From positions 18,449,378-18,513,377 of the forward strand of contig NC_133906.1 in the NCBI RefSeq assembly GCF_964199755.1: a DNA stretch of 64,000 nt. Direction: 5' to 3'. Positions 1 through 11,300 of the stretch are shown piece after piece. Every line of letters begins with the position of its first letter. Position 1 is the first letter of the stretch. Below the pieces are notes generated by a model. That model saw nothing but the letters and a program-made list of their open reading frames with translations, was not told the origin of the DNA and did no database searches. The translations under genes and the position numbers were made by a program. Source of the DNA: Larus michahellis. Lineage: Eukaryota; Chordata; Aves; Charadriiformes; Laridae.

Positions 1-256
1 CCTCCTCCTCCTCCCCGCATCCCCCTCCCCCCCCCGCCCATGGCCGCCCTGTCCGTCCCAGGGACCACACGGTTAACTCAGCCCTCGGCCCGTCCTTCCT
101 CCGGCAGATTGGCTCCCCCCCCGGCTCAGCCCAGCAGCTATTTCTCGGCTGCCGGGCTCGGAGGTGGCAGAAGGCGACGGGGAGAGGTGTGTCGTGTGTG
201 TCGCTCTCCCCCGGGGGTGTGAGGAGGGGTCCCCGCACCCCACGCCCGCCCCGGCC
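1..256 (+). promoter_or_regulatory. GPX3: GPX3 5' flank and 5' UTR
   Basis: GC-rich sequence directly upstream of the GPX3 start codon. It should hold the 5' UTR and perhaps the proximal promoter, but no TATA box is obvious and the transcription start cannot be placed. The window starts inside this region, so the promoter may be incomplete. Confidence 0.45.
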
Positions 257-2590
257 ATGGGGGGCTGGTCCCGCAGCGCCTGGATTTTGCCCCTTTTCTT
301 GGCTGGGCTCGTCCAGCCGGGGCAGAGCCAGGAGAGGGAGAAGGTAAGAGAAAGGGGGGACACCCCCCCACAGGGGCTGCGGGGAGGGGTGGGGGGTGAG
401 GGGGGGATGTGGCACCCTGGGGACCCGCCTGTCCCCAAGGCTTGCTGTAGAGTGGGGCACGGTGGTCCTGTGACCCCCGGGTGCCTGGATCACGGGGGTG
501 GGGGGGAGGATTTTGGGATTTTTGTGAGCTAGCTCTTGGCATGGAGGAATGAATCACTGTCCTGGGGTTGGGGGCAGAGGGGGACAGAGCCTTGTGTCCC
601 GTGTCCCCCCCCGCGCCCCCCCCCAGTGACCCCCATAGGGGCAAAGCGTGGGGCTTTTGTTCCATGTGCAGTGTCCAGGGGGGTGCACCCATGTTTGGAG
701 GGTGTGGGGGCCGCTGTGTCCCCACGTCCCTATGGGCAGAGAGCAGGGGTAGCTGTCACCCCCCGGGCCCTGGCCAGTCTCCCTGTCCCTGGGGGGCAAA
801 GCAGAGCCCTGCGGCCAGGGTCTGGCCAGCCCCACGGAGGCTGAGCTCCCCGGGCCAGAGCCCTTGTGACTTTTATCTCCTGCCAGCTCCCAAAATAGCC
901 CCTCAGTGGCCCTTGGGTGAGCTTAGGTCCCCTGATGGCAACAGGAGATGGGCTCCCCTGGGTTAACCCCTGCAGCGTTGCAGGCAGAGGCTGCTCCACC
1001 CCAGCCCTTCCCTGCACGGATCTGATCCAGCCCTGATCCCTTCCTGCCCGGGCCTGGCTTGGCCATGGCACAGCAGCTCCTGGGCGCCCTGTCTGCCCCT
1101 GCCCTGGACGGGTGGCAGGGTCTGGCCTGCCTGCAGCCCTGGGGAGGCTGGGGATGGTGTCCCCACGCCAGCTCCGGCCGTTTTCCAGCCTCTCGCCTTC
1201 CCGCCTGACCCTGGCTGGGTAAACATCCCTCCAGCTGCAGCCAGCCCCGCTGGCCGGGCATGCACGTATGTGCACATGTATGTGCATGCACAAGCCACCA
1301 CGGCGACCTTGGCATGCCGGAGCCTGGCTGCTGCCAGCGGCATTTGGGGCAGGAGACACAAAGCTGGCAGCTGCCATCTCAGCCAGCGCCAGGGCTGAAC
1401 CTGCTGCTCGGGTTGGCGTGGGTGGCCGTGGGGCGGGTGAGGGGGGCGGCTGGCAGCCCCCAACCTGGTCCCATGGGATGCTCTTCGCCCCACAGGTGAA
1501 ATGCTACGGCTCGGTGGAGGGCACCATCTACGACTACGGGGCCCTAACCATCGATGGGGACGAGTACGTCCCCTTTAGGAAGTACGCGGGGAAGATGGTG
1601 CTCTTCGTCAACGTGGCCACGTACTGAGGCCTCACCCTGCAGTACCTCGGTAAGGGTCCCGCGGGGCACGGGCACCCCGGGGGACAGGACAGGCAACGTC
1701 ACCCAGGTGTGCAGCCCTTGGCAGGTCCCCATGGTCCGTCCTGCCCCGGGGAGCTGGGGAGGGAAGGGGTAACACCTGCGTCCCAGGACCGGGCATGGCC
1801 AGGGATGCTCCGAGGGGGTGGGTGCAGGTGTGGGGATAAATCTGGTCCCCTGCTAACCCATCTCTGCTTGCAGAACTGAATGCACTACAAAATGAACTGG
1901 GGCCCTACGGGCTGGTCGTCCTGGGCTTCCCCTCCAACCAATTTGGGAAGCAGGAACCCGGACAGAACTCAGAGATCCTCCCTGCGCTGAAGTGAGTACG
2001 GTGGCGGGGGGCTATGGGGCACTTGGAGCCCCAAGGCTGGGCTGGGGTCCCCAGCCAGGCGGTGGGTGCATAGGCTGCAGCTCCTGCTGGCTGTGACCCC
2101 CAAAAGCACAGGGCTTGTGGGGTCCCCTGGCACCCCCACGTAGCATGGAGAGCTACCTGTTGCATGATGTTGCCCATCCTCTGCTTGCAGGTATGTCCGT
2201 CCGGGGGGTGGCTTTGTCCCCAACTTCCAGCTCTTCCAGAAAGGGGATGTGAATGGGGCCAAGGAGCAGAAGGTCTACACCTTCCTGAAGGTGAGTGCTG
2301 TGGTGGTGGAGGGTGTGGGGGGACAGTGCCCAGCTTGTTTTTTTGGGGAGGCAAGGCAGTGATGTGCTGGTCCTCTGTTGCAGAACGCCTGTCCCCCGGT
2401 GGCGGAGGAGTTCGGGAACCCCAAAAACCTCTTCTGGGAGCCCCTGCGGAACCATGACATCAAGTGGAACTTCGAGAAGTTCCTGGTGGGCCCCGATGGC
2501 GTGCCCGTCATGCGCTGGTACCACCGCGCCAACATCGCCGTCGTGAAGAATGACATCATCGCCTACATGAGGCAGCAGCAGGGCCAGTAG
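257..2590 (+). CDS. GPX3: Glutathione peroxidase 3 (secreted selenoprotein), 5 exons
   Basis: Secreted enzyme that reduces hydrogen peroxide and lipid hydroperoxides with glutathione or another thiol. Exons: 257-343, 1496-1649, 1874-1991, 2191-2290, 2384-2590, all GT-AG; the joined frame gives 221 residues, close to mammalian GPX3. Residues 1-24 look like a signal peptide (hydrophobic ILPLFLAGL core), which separates GPX3 from cytosolic GPX1/2. The active site reads VNVATY-U-GL with selenocysteine 73 encoded by TGA at 1625-1627; the other tetrad residues appear as Gln107 (NQFGKQ), Trp181 and Asn182 (WNFEKF). The start ATG at 257 is chosen because it begins the signal peptide; an in-frame ATG at 164 would put a charged leader in front of it. 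A SECIS element lies in the 3' UTR. The gene is tail to tail with TNIP1, as in human. Confidence 0.96.
381..406 (+). other. G-quadruplex-forming run in GPX3 intron 1
   Basis: Four G-tracts of at least four bases, separated by one to three bases, lie 37 nt after the exon 1 donor on the sense strand. The pattern fits the G4 consensus. No function is shown by the sequence. Confidence 0.5.
1625..1627 (+). other. GPX3: Selenocysteine (UGA) codon of GPX3
   Basis: TGA in frame inside exon 2, 43 codons into the exon, at the place of the catalytic residue in the GPX family (VNVATY before it, GLTLQYL after it). The exon stays open to its donor at 1650 and the frame continues through three more exons, so this is recoding and not a terminating stop. 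Confidence 0.96.
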
Positions 2591-2969
2591 AGGTGGGGGA
2601 TGCCGGCTTAGGGGGTGGTCCCCCCCCCACCCGCTGGCACCCCCCGAGCTGTTGCAGGGCTGCTCCCCGTCTGTCCCCTCCTGGGATGCTCCCCAGCAGC
2701 AGGAGCCAAACCCTGAGCCAGCACGCTGTCCCCCCCATCGCTCCCGTCTCTGCCACCCCCTGGTCAGGATGATGCTGGGCTGGGCAACCCAGTGGCAGCG
2801 ACCTCAGTGATGGGAAGGGGACGTTTCCCAATAACCCCGTGTCCCACCTCCATCCCTAGTAGTGACATCTCCTCCTGGCCACCAGCTTGCGTCCCCTTGT
2901 GCTCCCAGCTCTGCCATCCCGGGCAGTGGGGGGATGCAGGGGCTGGCTGCCCCCGGAGCAGAAGACCAC

Positions 2970-3033
2970 GTCTCCATGAAGGCTTGGCCCGAAAGCCCCT
3001 GGCGCGGGGCGGGCCTGGCCCGATCCTGCCGGA
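2970..3033 (+). promoter_or_regulatory. GPX3: Form-2 SECIS element in GPX3 3' UTR
   Basis: ATGA at 2976-2979 opens the non-Watson-Crick quartet and GA at 3022-3023 closes it. The helix between pairs 2981-2991 with 3010-3020: ten pairs, one of them G-U, and one T-T mismatch. Conserved AA at 2992-2993 starts 12 nt after ATGA, the usual spacing. Above it CCCC 2996-2999 pairs with GGGG 3006-3009, the extra mini-helix that defines form-2 SECIS. This recruits SBP2 and the Sec-specific elongation factor to decode the UGA. Confidence 0.85.
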
Positions 3034-3143
3034 CACAGAGCGGCTCTTCAGTGCATTCAAGCTGCCTGCGGTCCCGGTGCAGAGACGTGCTCCTCTCCCG
3101 GCTGGGGATGGCCGGCCCCTCACCCCCGCCATAGAACCCACCA

Positions 3144-3149
3144 AATAAA
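3144..3149 (+). terminator. GPX3: GPX3 poly(A) signal AATAAA
   Basis: Canonical AATAAA 554 nt after the stop codon and downstream of the SECIS. Cleavage is expected around 3160-3175. Confidence 0.85.
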
Positions 3150-3175
3150 GGCTCTGCAAACACACAGCCCCACTT

Positions 3176-4325
3176 CTTGGCCAGGGGTGGTGGGGGGAAA
3201 AGAGTGAGGGGCAGAGGGGCCAGTTTGAGGGTACGTGCAGCGAGGGATGGCTCCCAGCTAGAGCAACTCCGTTTTTATCCAGGGCAACTGCAAACATGGA
3301 TTTATCATCACAGCCCAGCATTTGGGGAGATGATGTGGGGGGTATGTGTGTGTCACTGCAGGGAGGGGGGGCACAAAAAAGGGGCTGGAAGCAGGGACCA
3401 GCCCCGGGCAAGGAGCATGCTGGGCCATCATTCCTCTTGCTGTCACACGACAGCCAGGCTTACAGAAATAGGGTTGTTGGGGTAGTTTTTTTTTCTCCCT
3501 TCCAGACTTATTTTCCTGGAGCAAGATTGGCTCGGTGCACGTGAGACACGGGCCCCACGGCCATTGCTGCAGGGAAAGGCTGAGGGGGGAGCAGGGGTGT
3601 CCCTACCCTGGTAAAGGCAGGGGGGGCTGGAGAGGGGAGGGAGAGGGGCTGAACCCAGCACCCAGACGGAGGTGAGGGGCATGGATGGGGCTGGGTTCCC
3701 CTGTTCTCACTCTAGCCCCGCGGTACACACCTGAGCACATGGGGACCAGCAGCCCTGGCCTCCCTCCCAGAGGAAGCGGCTTTTGGGATAAAACCAGAGA
3801 GACTCAGCTACACTTCAGTCCTTCAATAAATACAAAGACACCAACCACCCTCAGCCCGGGCTGTGGCTGCGGGCAGGCACCCACCCGCCTGCAAGCGTGG
3901 GATCTCCCACCGCCGGGAGAGTCCCCCCCGCTGTCACCCACTGCTCCAGGGGCTGAGCCGCCCCGAGACCCACGGCAAAGCCCCCTGGACTGTGGCAGCT
4001 CCTGGGAAACGCCGGCTCCTCTTCCCTGAAGACCTGGCTCGGGTCTACAGCGACACCAGGCCTGACGCCTCATGGGGAAGGGGACAGCTATGGGGGGCTG
4101 ACCCTGTGCTGGCCACCACCGCGATGGCACCTCGGGTCCTTCCTTTGCACCTTCCCCGGGGGGATGCACTGCTGAGCCGCTCCTGGCGATGGGTGCAGCC
4201 ATGTCCACCACATGTCCGTGCACCGGGGGAGGCAGCTGGAGGAAGCTCCTAGATATATACACACGGGCACACACACACACCCTACTCCTCTTCCACCGGT
4301 ATCGCAGCTCAGCCGGTCCTTGGCA
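3176..4325 (-). other. GPX3/TNIP1 convergent spacer, mostly TNIP1 3' UTR
   Basis: About 1.1 kb without a recognisable gene between the GPX3 poly(A) site and the TNIP1 stop. Most is probably TNIP1 3' UTR. No AATAAA is visible on the minus strand; the variant GATAAA lies near 3300-3306. A plus-strand AATAAA at 3824 has no known gene upstream. Confidence 0.5.
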
Positions 4326-7300
4326 TTAGGGCAATCCGGGACCTGCCTGTTCTGAGACACAAGAGGGGTGGCACGGGGTGAGCACGGCTCTTCGTGCCCA
4401 GATGAGCCCCGTGTCAGGGATGCCAGCCATGGATGGCCATTCCCCCAGAGCACCGACTGCCATAAGCCCAGGGGATGCTGGGGCTCAGGCTCACGCCTGT
4501 CTTCAAACGCTGCGGGGAGGATGCAGCAGGGACCGACCCACAGCAGAATCGTCCCCTCGTCTGATCAGAGGTTGGGGATGAAGGGAAATGGTCACTGCCT
4601 GGCAAGATATCCCCCCCATCCCTCCCCCAAGTGTTCGGCCAACCGCCTGGGGCTCCCAGGGTGAGGGACAGGAGCCCTCCCCTCGCCAAAGGTCTGAGCC
4701 TTACCCAAGTCCTTGGGGACCGGTTTCACCCCAGCCACGGCCTGGGCGTTCTGGCTGCGAGCCATGGCGCAGGGCGGGCGCCAGGGGTACTCGGGCTGCA
4801 GGAGGAGATGGAACAGAAAAAAGCTATTTACCAGGGATGCGACTCACAGGCTGCGCTCTGTGTTTGATTGCTGGGGTGGGAGGAGGAGGAAGGGGAGGAA
4901 GAGGGCTGAGCCTTGTCCTGTCTGGCCACCAGGACACGTGTGCTCAGCTCCCCGCTCGGTGACTTGGTGGCCCTGGAGGAGCTGCTTGCTCGGCTTTGAG
5001 TCCCAGACCCGCTTGCATGGGACCCTCTTGCCGGCACAGGTAGACACTCACCGGGGAAAAATGGTGGAAGTTCTGTCCCGGCGTGTGCTCGCCCGGCATC
5101 GCTGGCGGGTATCGGATCTGCTGCCACTCGTCAAAGCCGTGGTACATGGGGTGAGCCACGGGGGGACTGTACTGGTAGGTGTACATGGGGCAGGTAGGGC
5201 CCAGCGGCCCCGGCAGCGGCTCAGCGTGCAGTCTCTCTCCAGAAGCCTGCGAGGAGCCAGGGAGATGCCGGGGATGGGGGTGGCAGCCCACCGCCACCAT
5301 CCCCCAGCGCCTGGCTCAGAGCTGCCCCTCAACAGGAGACGAGGGGCTGGGGCCAGGCCCACAGCCCCCAGCCCCTTGACACAGGAAGGGTTTTTCCCCC
5401 ATCCCTACCTGTTTGTGCTGTTTCAGCAGCTTCTTCAGCTTCTCCTTCTCCTCCTTCTCCCTCTGGCAGTCATCCTTGGAGGCCCGCAGCTGGGAGCAAG
5501 GGGGGGTTAGTGCAGAGCACACCCTGCCACCCCCTCGTCTGTGGGGCAGGGGGTGCTGCAATGCTCCACAGGAATGCCTGCACCGGTCCCATCCCGTCCC
5601 CCCGCCTCAGATTCCCAGGAGAGGGGCAGGAGGAAGAGAGGATTGAAAGGAGATGCTCTAGCAGTGACAAGCGGCAGCAAAACCACCACTCCATCCCTTC
5701 TGTCCCACCTCAGCCCCTGCTCCGAGATGGGTACAGGGGCCATGACATGGGACAAGCACCTCTGACGTACCTGGGCGGGGGGGGGAGAGGGGGCACAGGG
5801 CTGCCCATGGCACCCAGCACTGCTCACCTGGTTGTTGGAGAGGACCAACTGCTTCTGCAGCTTCTCCAGCTGCTGCTTCAGCTCTTCCTTCTCCTCATTC
5901 ATCCTCTCCCTGTCACTCCGCTCACGCTGGAAGTCCTCCTCGAAAATTTTCACCTGGCAGGAGGGAGGGGTGTGGGTGCACCTGGCCGAGGGTGGGCACC
6001 TCCCCGAAACACACCCCCCCCCCATCGTTGCGTTGCCATCTTTGATCCCACCAGCTACACCAAGCCTCAGGCAGGTAGGTTGCCACGGTGGCCCCCAGCC
6101 ATGGTCCCTCCATCTGAAGGCCTGGTAAATGCTGAAGCTCGGTCCCTGCTTCCCACCACTGTGGCATGGACACCCAGCTACGGCTGCTGGGCTGCTCCTG
6201 GCCACACCAGGCTCTTTGTTGGGGCATCCCAGGGCACATAGCTCCCTCCCCACCTTTACAGCAGCAGGAGCTGCAACATCTTGCCCTACCTGCTGCTTGA
6301 GGAGCTCGTTCTGGGTCAGCAGCTCCTGCTGCGGCACCTTCCCAGCTGTCTCCATGGTGCTGGCAAAGATGGGCGGTGGGGAGGCCTGGACATTCAGGGC
6401 CTCCTCTAGCGCCTGGAGAGGAAGAGGAGGAACAGGGAGAGGTGGTCAGAGCAAGGTGCTGTGCCCATGACATCTCCAGAGGGCCATGCAAACATGCCCA
6501 GCGTGGGAAACGGGTACAACTGGGCAAGAGCAAGAGGGACCACGACACACCCCCTCCCCATCCTCCTTCCCTGGGAGCCTGAGGAGATCGATGTGGTGGG
6601 TATTGTCTGACACAAGCTCCCACCTGGGCAAAGAGCTGGGCGGGAAGGGGTTGATCAGGGTCAGTTTTAGATTTGAGAGAAGAAGAGGCCGGAGAGCATA
6701 AAAGACGTTTTGCAGGGAGGGGCTGTGCCCTGGCCCCCACCTTGTTCAGCCTCTGGATCTCCTTCTCCTGGTACTCCCGCTGCCTGGTGACCGGAGCCAG
6801 CTGCTCCTGCAGGAACCGCATCCTCTGCTGCAGGTCCCTCACCTCCATGGCCAGCCTCTCCTTCTCCGCCTGCAGGACCCAGAGAGGGGGGATCAGCCAG
6901 GGCAGGGCGACAGGGCGGGCAGCTCCCCAGCTCCCTGCCACCCTTCCCGTGGGACTCGCCTCCTCTGTTTCGATCCGGGACTTTGCCAGGAGCAGTTTGC
7001 GGTCAAAATCCCGTTGCTTTTGCTCCCGCTCCGACTCCAGCTCGGTCAATGCCCTGCGAGCCTCGGCCAGCTCCTGGTGCAGGTCCGTGACCTGCCAGGA
7101 GGGAACAGGGATGTTGGCCTGCCTGGAAGGATCCACAGTGGGTGGAAAGGAGGTGCAAGCAGCCCCCAAACCTTTCCCCACAGCCGGTCTCCTCCAGGTC
7201 TCCCAGCAGAGACGTGTTCCCTGAGCACCCAGCTCTGAGCACCCAGCCTTACCTTCTGCTCATACTTCTGCTTCGTGGCTCGGAAGTGCTGATCCCACTG

Positions 7301-8275
7301 CTTATTCACCTCCAGCAGCTGCAGGGAGAGAGGGATGGCTGAATGGGAGCCCAATCCCTGTCCCAAGCCAGCCATGGTGGTTCCACAGCAGCCTCCCATT
7401 ACGAAAGCACCTCAGGAATCAGCTGGATGGAGATCCTGGCTCCAGCAGCGCTTCCCTGCGGCTGCACAGCCCTGCCCCAGTCTCCCCATGCCATCCCAGC
7501 TCCCCACCGCCCGCTCCCACCCTGCTCCTGGCAGTGCCTCCCTCCCAGCCTGGTCCTCACCTCCCTGCGCTGGTGCTCCAGGATCTTCACCTTCTTCTCC
7601 TTGGCCTCCAGCTCTCCTCTGCCCAGTGCCTTCTCCACCGCAGCCCCGCTCTGCTGGACGCGCACGGGGGGTACCCTCAGGGCTTTTGCGGAGGCTGTGC
7701 CCAAGGCCGGCTAAACACAAGCCAGTTCCCCTCCCACGGCCTCCCCCATCCCCTTTAGACCCCGAGAAGTCCTGCTGGTCATACTGGGACAAACTGGGGG
7801 GCTGATTAACACGAGGCCACCTTTGCTGATGCATCAGCGGGCTCCCTGCCTCCTTCCCAGCCCTCTCCGAGGGCGATGCTGTTCCCTCACCTGCTGCTGC
7901 TCGGCAGCTTCCCTCTTCCCGCTGTCTTGGCTGCTCAGTGTCACCATCCTCCGGAGCTCCTGGTTCTCGCACCTGCGGGCAGGGAGGGACAGGTCAGCAA
8001 GAAGAAACACCCAGGGCAGCCCCGACCCCTTCCTTGCTGACCACCCTCACCTGAGCTTCTCCAGCGCCTGGTTTCTCTGCTCCAGGTCCCGCTCCAGCTT
8101 GGTTCGCAGCTCTTTGTTCTCACTGTGCAGCGTCTCACACAGTGTCTGGGGAGCAAACACCAGCAGCATGAGGACCGCTGCCAGCCCCAGGAGCCTCGCT
8201 GGCCACCCACCTCCCACCAAGCCCTGACATGGAGGTGGATGTCCACCTCGGGTTGGACAGGAGGGGCTTGGTGGG

Positions 8276-8306
<31 letters not shown>

Positions 8307-11300
8307 TACAGGAAAAACCCCCAGGAAGAACCTGGAGAGCCCTCACTCACCTGCAGGAATGATGTTCTCTGCTCATTCTTGTGTACTTTGGAGGCCAGGC
8401 GCTTGAGCTCAGAGGCCATGTAGCCCATGCGCACGAAGACCTGGTCCTTGCTGGCCTCCTTGGCGCAGCCGCTCAGCGTGTTCTCCAGCTGCTGCAGCTG
8501 GGGCAGCAGGTTGGCATCCTCATTCAGCGGCTGCTCCAAGTCCTGGGGACGGGGAGGGGATGAAGCACGGTCAGATCAGTTCAAGGAGCAGTGCAAAGTT
8601 CCCTCTCAGGGCAGGTGAGCCCGGTCGCCCATCCAGGGCCACGGTGTGGAGCTGGGCCAGCACTGAGAGACTCTGCAACAGCCCTCGGTCTGCTGAAAAA
8701 TTGCGTCGGCTTTGTAGAGGTTTGACTCCCAGCTGCTGGACATGGGACACCAAGTCCCCAGGTGGAGGGGGGCATTAGAGCAGCTCTCCCAGCCCGTGGA
8801 TTCCCCATGCCCCTCAGCAGTCTGAGCAAACCCCGCTCCCAGCTCGCTGACAGCAAGAGAGTCATCTCCACCCCTGAACCCTTCTTCCCCCGAGCTCTCC
8901 CTGTTGTCACCAGGACTAGAAATCCCAGCTCCTGAGACTGTCCTTTCCACGTATGCCCCAGCCCATGCCAGGAGCTGAGGTTTGCCACGTGAGGAGTGGT
9001 CTTACCCCAGCCTCCGTCTCCTCCCTCCTCCCGTCCCCCAGCATGGCTCTGAAGCTCCCCTGCCCACCACGGCACAGCAGGCACCGGGAAGCCAAGCTCT
9101 TTGGCAGGTGGCAGTCAAGAGGGTGATACACGGGATTTAAAAGGTGTCTGGGAGAACCTGCGTCAGGGCGCACCCACCAGTGTCATGGCACACACCCCCA
9201 CCCACGCAGGAGGGGTGTCCCCAACGGGCTCATCCTCTCCTGGTGCGTCTGGTTAATTCCTCCATTGCCTAGGAGACACCACAGGCACAACACCGCCACC
9301 GGGGAGGAGGTGAGGACACTGGGGAGGAGGTGAGGACGCGCTGGCACACCTTTGCCCGCGTTGCTCCCAGCCCCGCTGACTCACCCAGCCGCCCGTGGGA
9401 ATGCCCCGGGCAGCACCGCATGTCCCCAGCACCCTGTCCCCGGGTTTACAGCCCTGAAACTGCCACCGGAGGGTGTGTGTGGGGCACAGCACGGCTGGTT
9501 CCTTCCGCCTGTGCCACCCGGCGAGGGGAGGCAGTGAGGACCCGAGCCCAGCCAGGGGGGCCAGGAGAGCCTGGGTATGGGCATGGGACTAGCACTCGGC
9601 TCAGGTGCCAGCAGCCCATTGCCAAGCAGATGTCAACCCCATCCTCCATCGCCCCACAGCTGCACCACAGTGGGGTCCAACAAGACAGCCCCTCCTGGAG
9701 CCTCTCCGGACAATGCAAACAGGGATGTGCAATGAGAGCACGTCCCCTTATTGTCATCGGGCGATGCAAGCTGATGTTTGTCCCCCTTGGGCTCCTCATC
9801 CCTGCTCCCCTCCCTTCCAGCACACCCAAAAAGCTGGAGTAGGACAGGATGAGCAGTGCCAGGCAGGGGGATGTTCAGGTGGCAGCAAACAGAGCGCACG
9901 GAGGTACTTTGGCTGGGGCAGACCCTGTCAGCAACAGGGGGACTTGGAGAAGAGACCTGGTCCTCCCACCCAGCGTGGGCATCAGGAGGTGAGTGTGAAA
10001 GCATCGCTGACAGCTCCTCGGGACATCACAGCTCTTCCTGTCACTGTTACGTGGCATCTGGGGACACCAGTGTCCCCATCTGGATGGGTCTGCTTTGCTG
10101 GCCCTGGGCCCAGGCAGCCCAGCCAGGCCACTTGTATTCAGGAGCCCTCGTCCTTGGAGGGCAGCCTGCACATTGTCCCCTCTCCCCGCCTCGGCCAGGC
10201 GAGAGGAGCGGTACACGCTGGGGCACACGTGCCATTGCTCCTGAGCCATCCAGCCCCACTGAGACATAGGGAGGACCAGCCACGGGGGCTGCATGGTTCC
10301 CTCCTCCCATGGACTGGCCAGGTCCCCTCATTGTCATCGGTGGCAGTGCCTGGGCACTGGAGCACGAGCACTGTCCCGGGGGTCACACATGGGGCTGGCT
10401 CTGCTCCCCTAGGAACACCTGGGCGCAGTTTATCCCTCCTCTGTGGTTTGCTCGAGGGCCGCCTTGACACGGGTCCCCTAGCCCTGCCTGTGGGCAGCTA
10501 CGCCACCGGGACACACTGCTGCCTGTCTGCACACCCTCCTGCGTCCCCAGTACCACCACCGCACCAACCGGCTCGACTCCCCGTCCACCAAACCCTGCAG
10601 GTACCAGGGCACTCACCACTCTCCCGCTCTCCCGGGGAAACCCCTGCGCTTCGATAGTGACGATCTCAAACTCCAAGGAGGATCCCTGCAAGGGGAGGCA
10701 GCCAGGTCAGGTCTCCCTGGGGAATGACAACCCAGGATGCCCACCACGCGCAGACAGGGACAGCTGGGATGGGCGCACAGCGGGGAAGCTGACCCCTCTG
10801 TTCAGATTTATCCCCATTTCTAGAGACTCAAGGCTGCCTCCTTTTGCTTTAACCAGATGGAGGGTCTCCCTCCAGCCATGCCACGTTCACCAGACTCACA
10901 CTTGGAGGAGATTTCCGTGTTTCCATGTCTGGCTGGGTGCTGCCTGGGGTGGCCTGTGTGGAGCTGGGATCAGGGCCGACGGCTGCGGAGAGGGGAGAGG
11001 ATGTAGCAATGAGTCTTTTGGAAGGCAGAGCCTCTCTCCGTCTGGTGAGGGGATGCAGAAAGCCGGTACCCTGCAAGGTCAGGCACCAATGGATGGTTTC
11101 TACCCCAGCCATGGGGACGGGACAGAAACCTCCCTCCAGGAGAAGGCAGGACAGCAGTGGTTTGATACACTCCAGAGATGACAGGGCTGCAAGAAACTGT
11201 CACGAAAGTCCTTCACACCACCTCCCTTCCCCTGAGCTCAAGATCCCAAGCCATCAGGTCATCCCTCCTCAGCAAGGCTCCTACCTCCAGTTTCCACCAG

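Noticed and set aside
1625-1627. TGA in GPX3 exon 2 as evidence of a pseudogene
   Set aside because: Position, flanking motif, intact downstream exons and a SECIS all point to selenocysteine.
2769-2811. Second SECIS-like pattern (ATGA, AA, TGAT) in the GPX3 3' UTR
   Set aside because: The helix needs a four-base bulge and is short; the element at 2970-3033 fits much better.
3824-3829. Plus-strand AATAAA between GPX3 and TNIP1
   Set aside because: No plus-strand exon seen upstream beyond GPX3, which already has its own signal at 3144.
4592-4704. Read-through of TNIP1 exon 16 to a stop at 4592 as the main C-terminus
   Set aside because: It crosses a good donor and gives a tail unlike mammals; kept only as an alternative.
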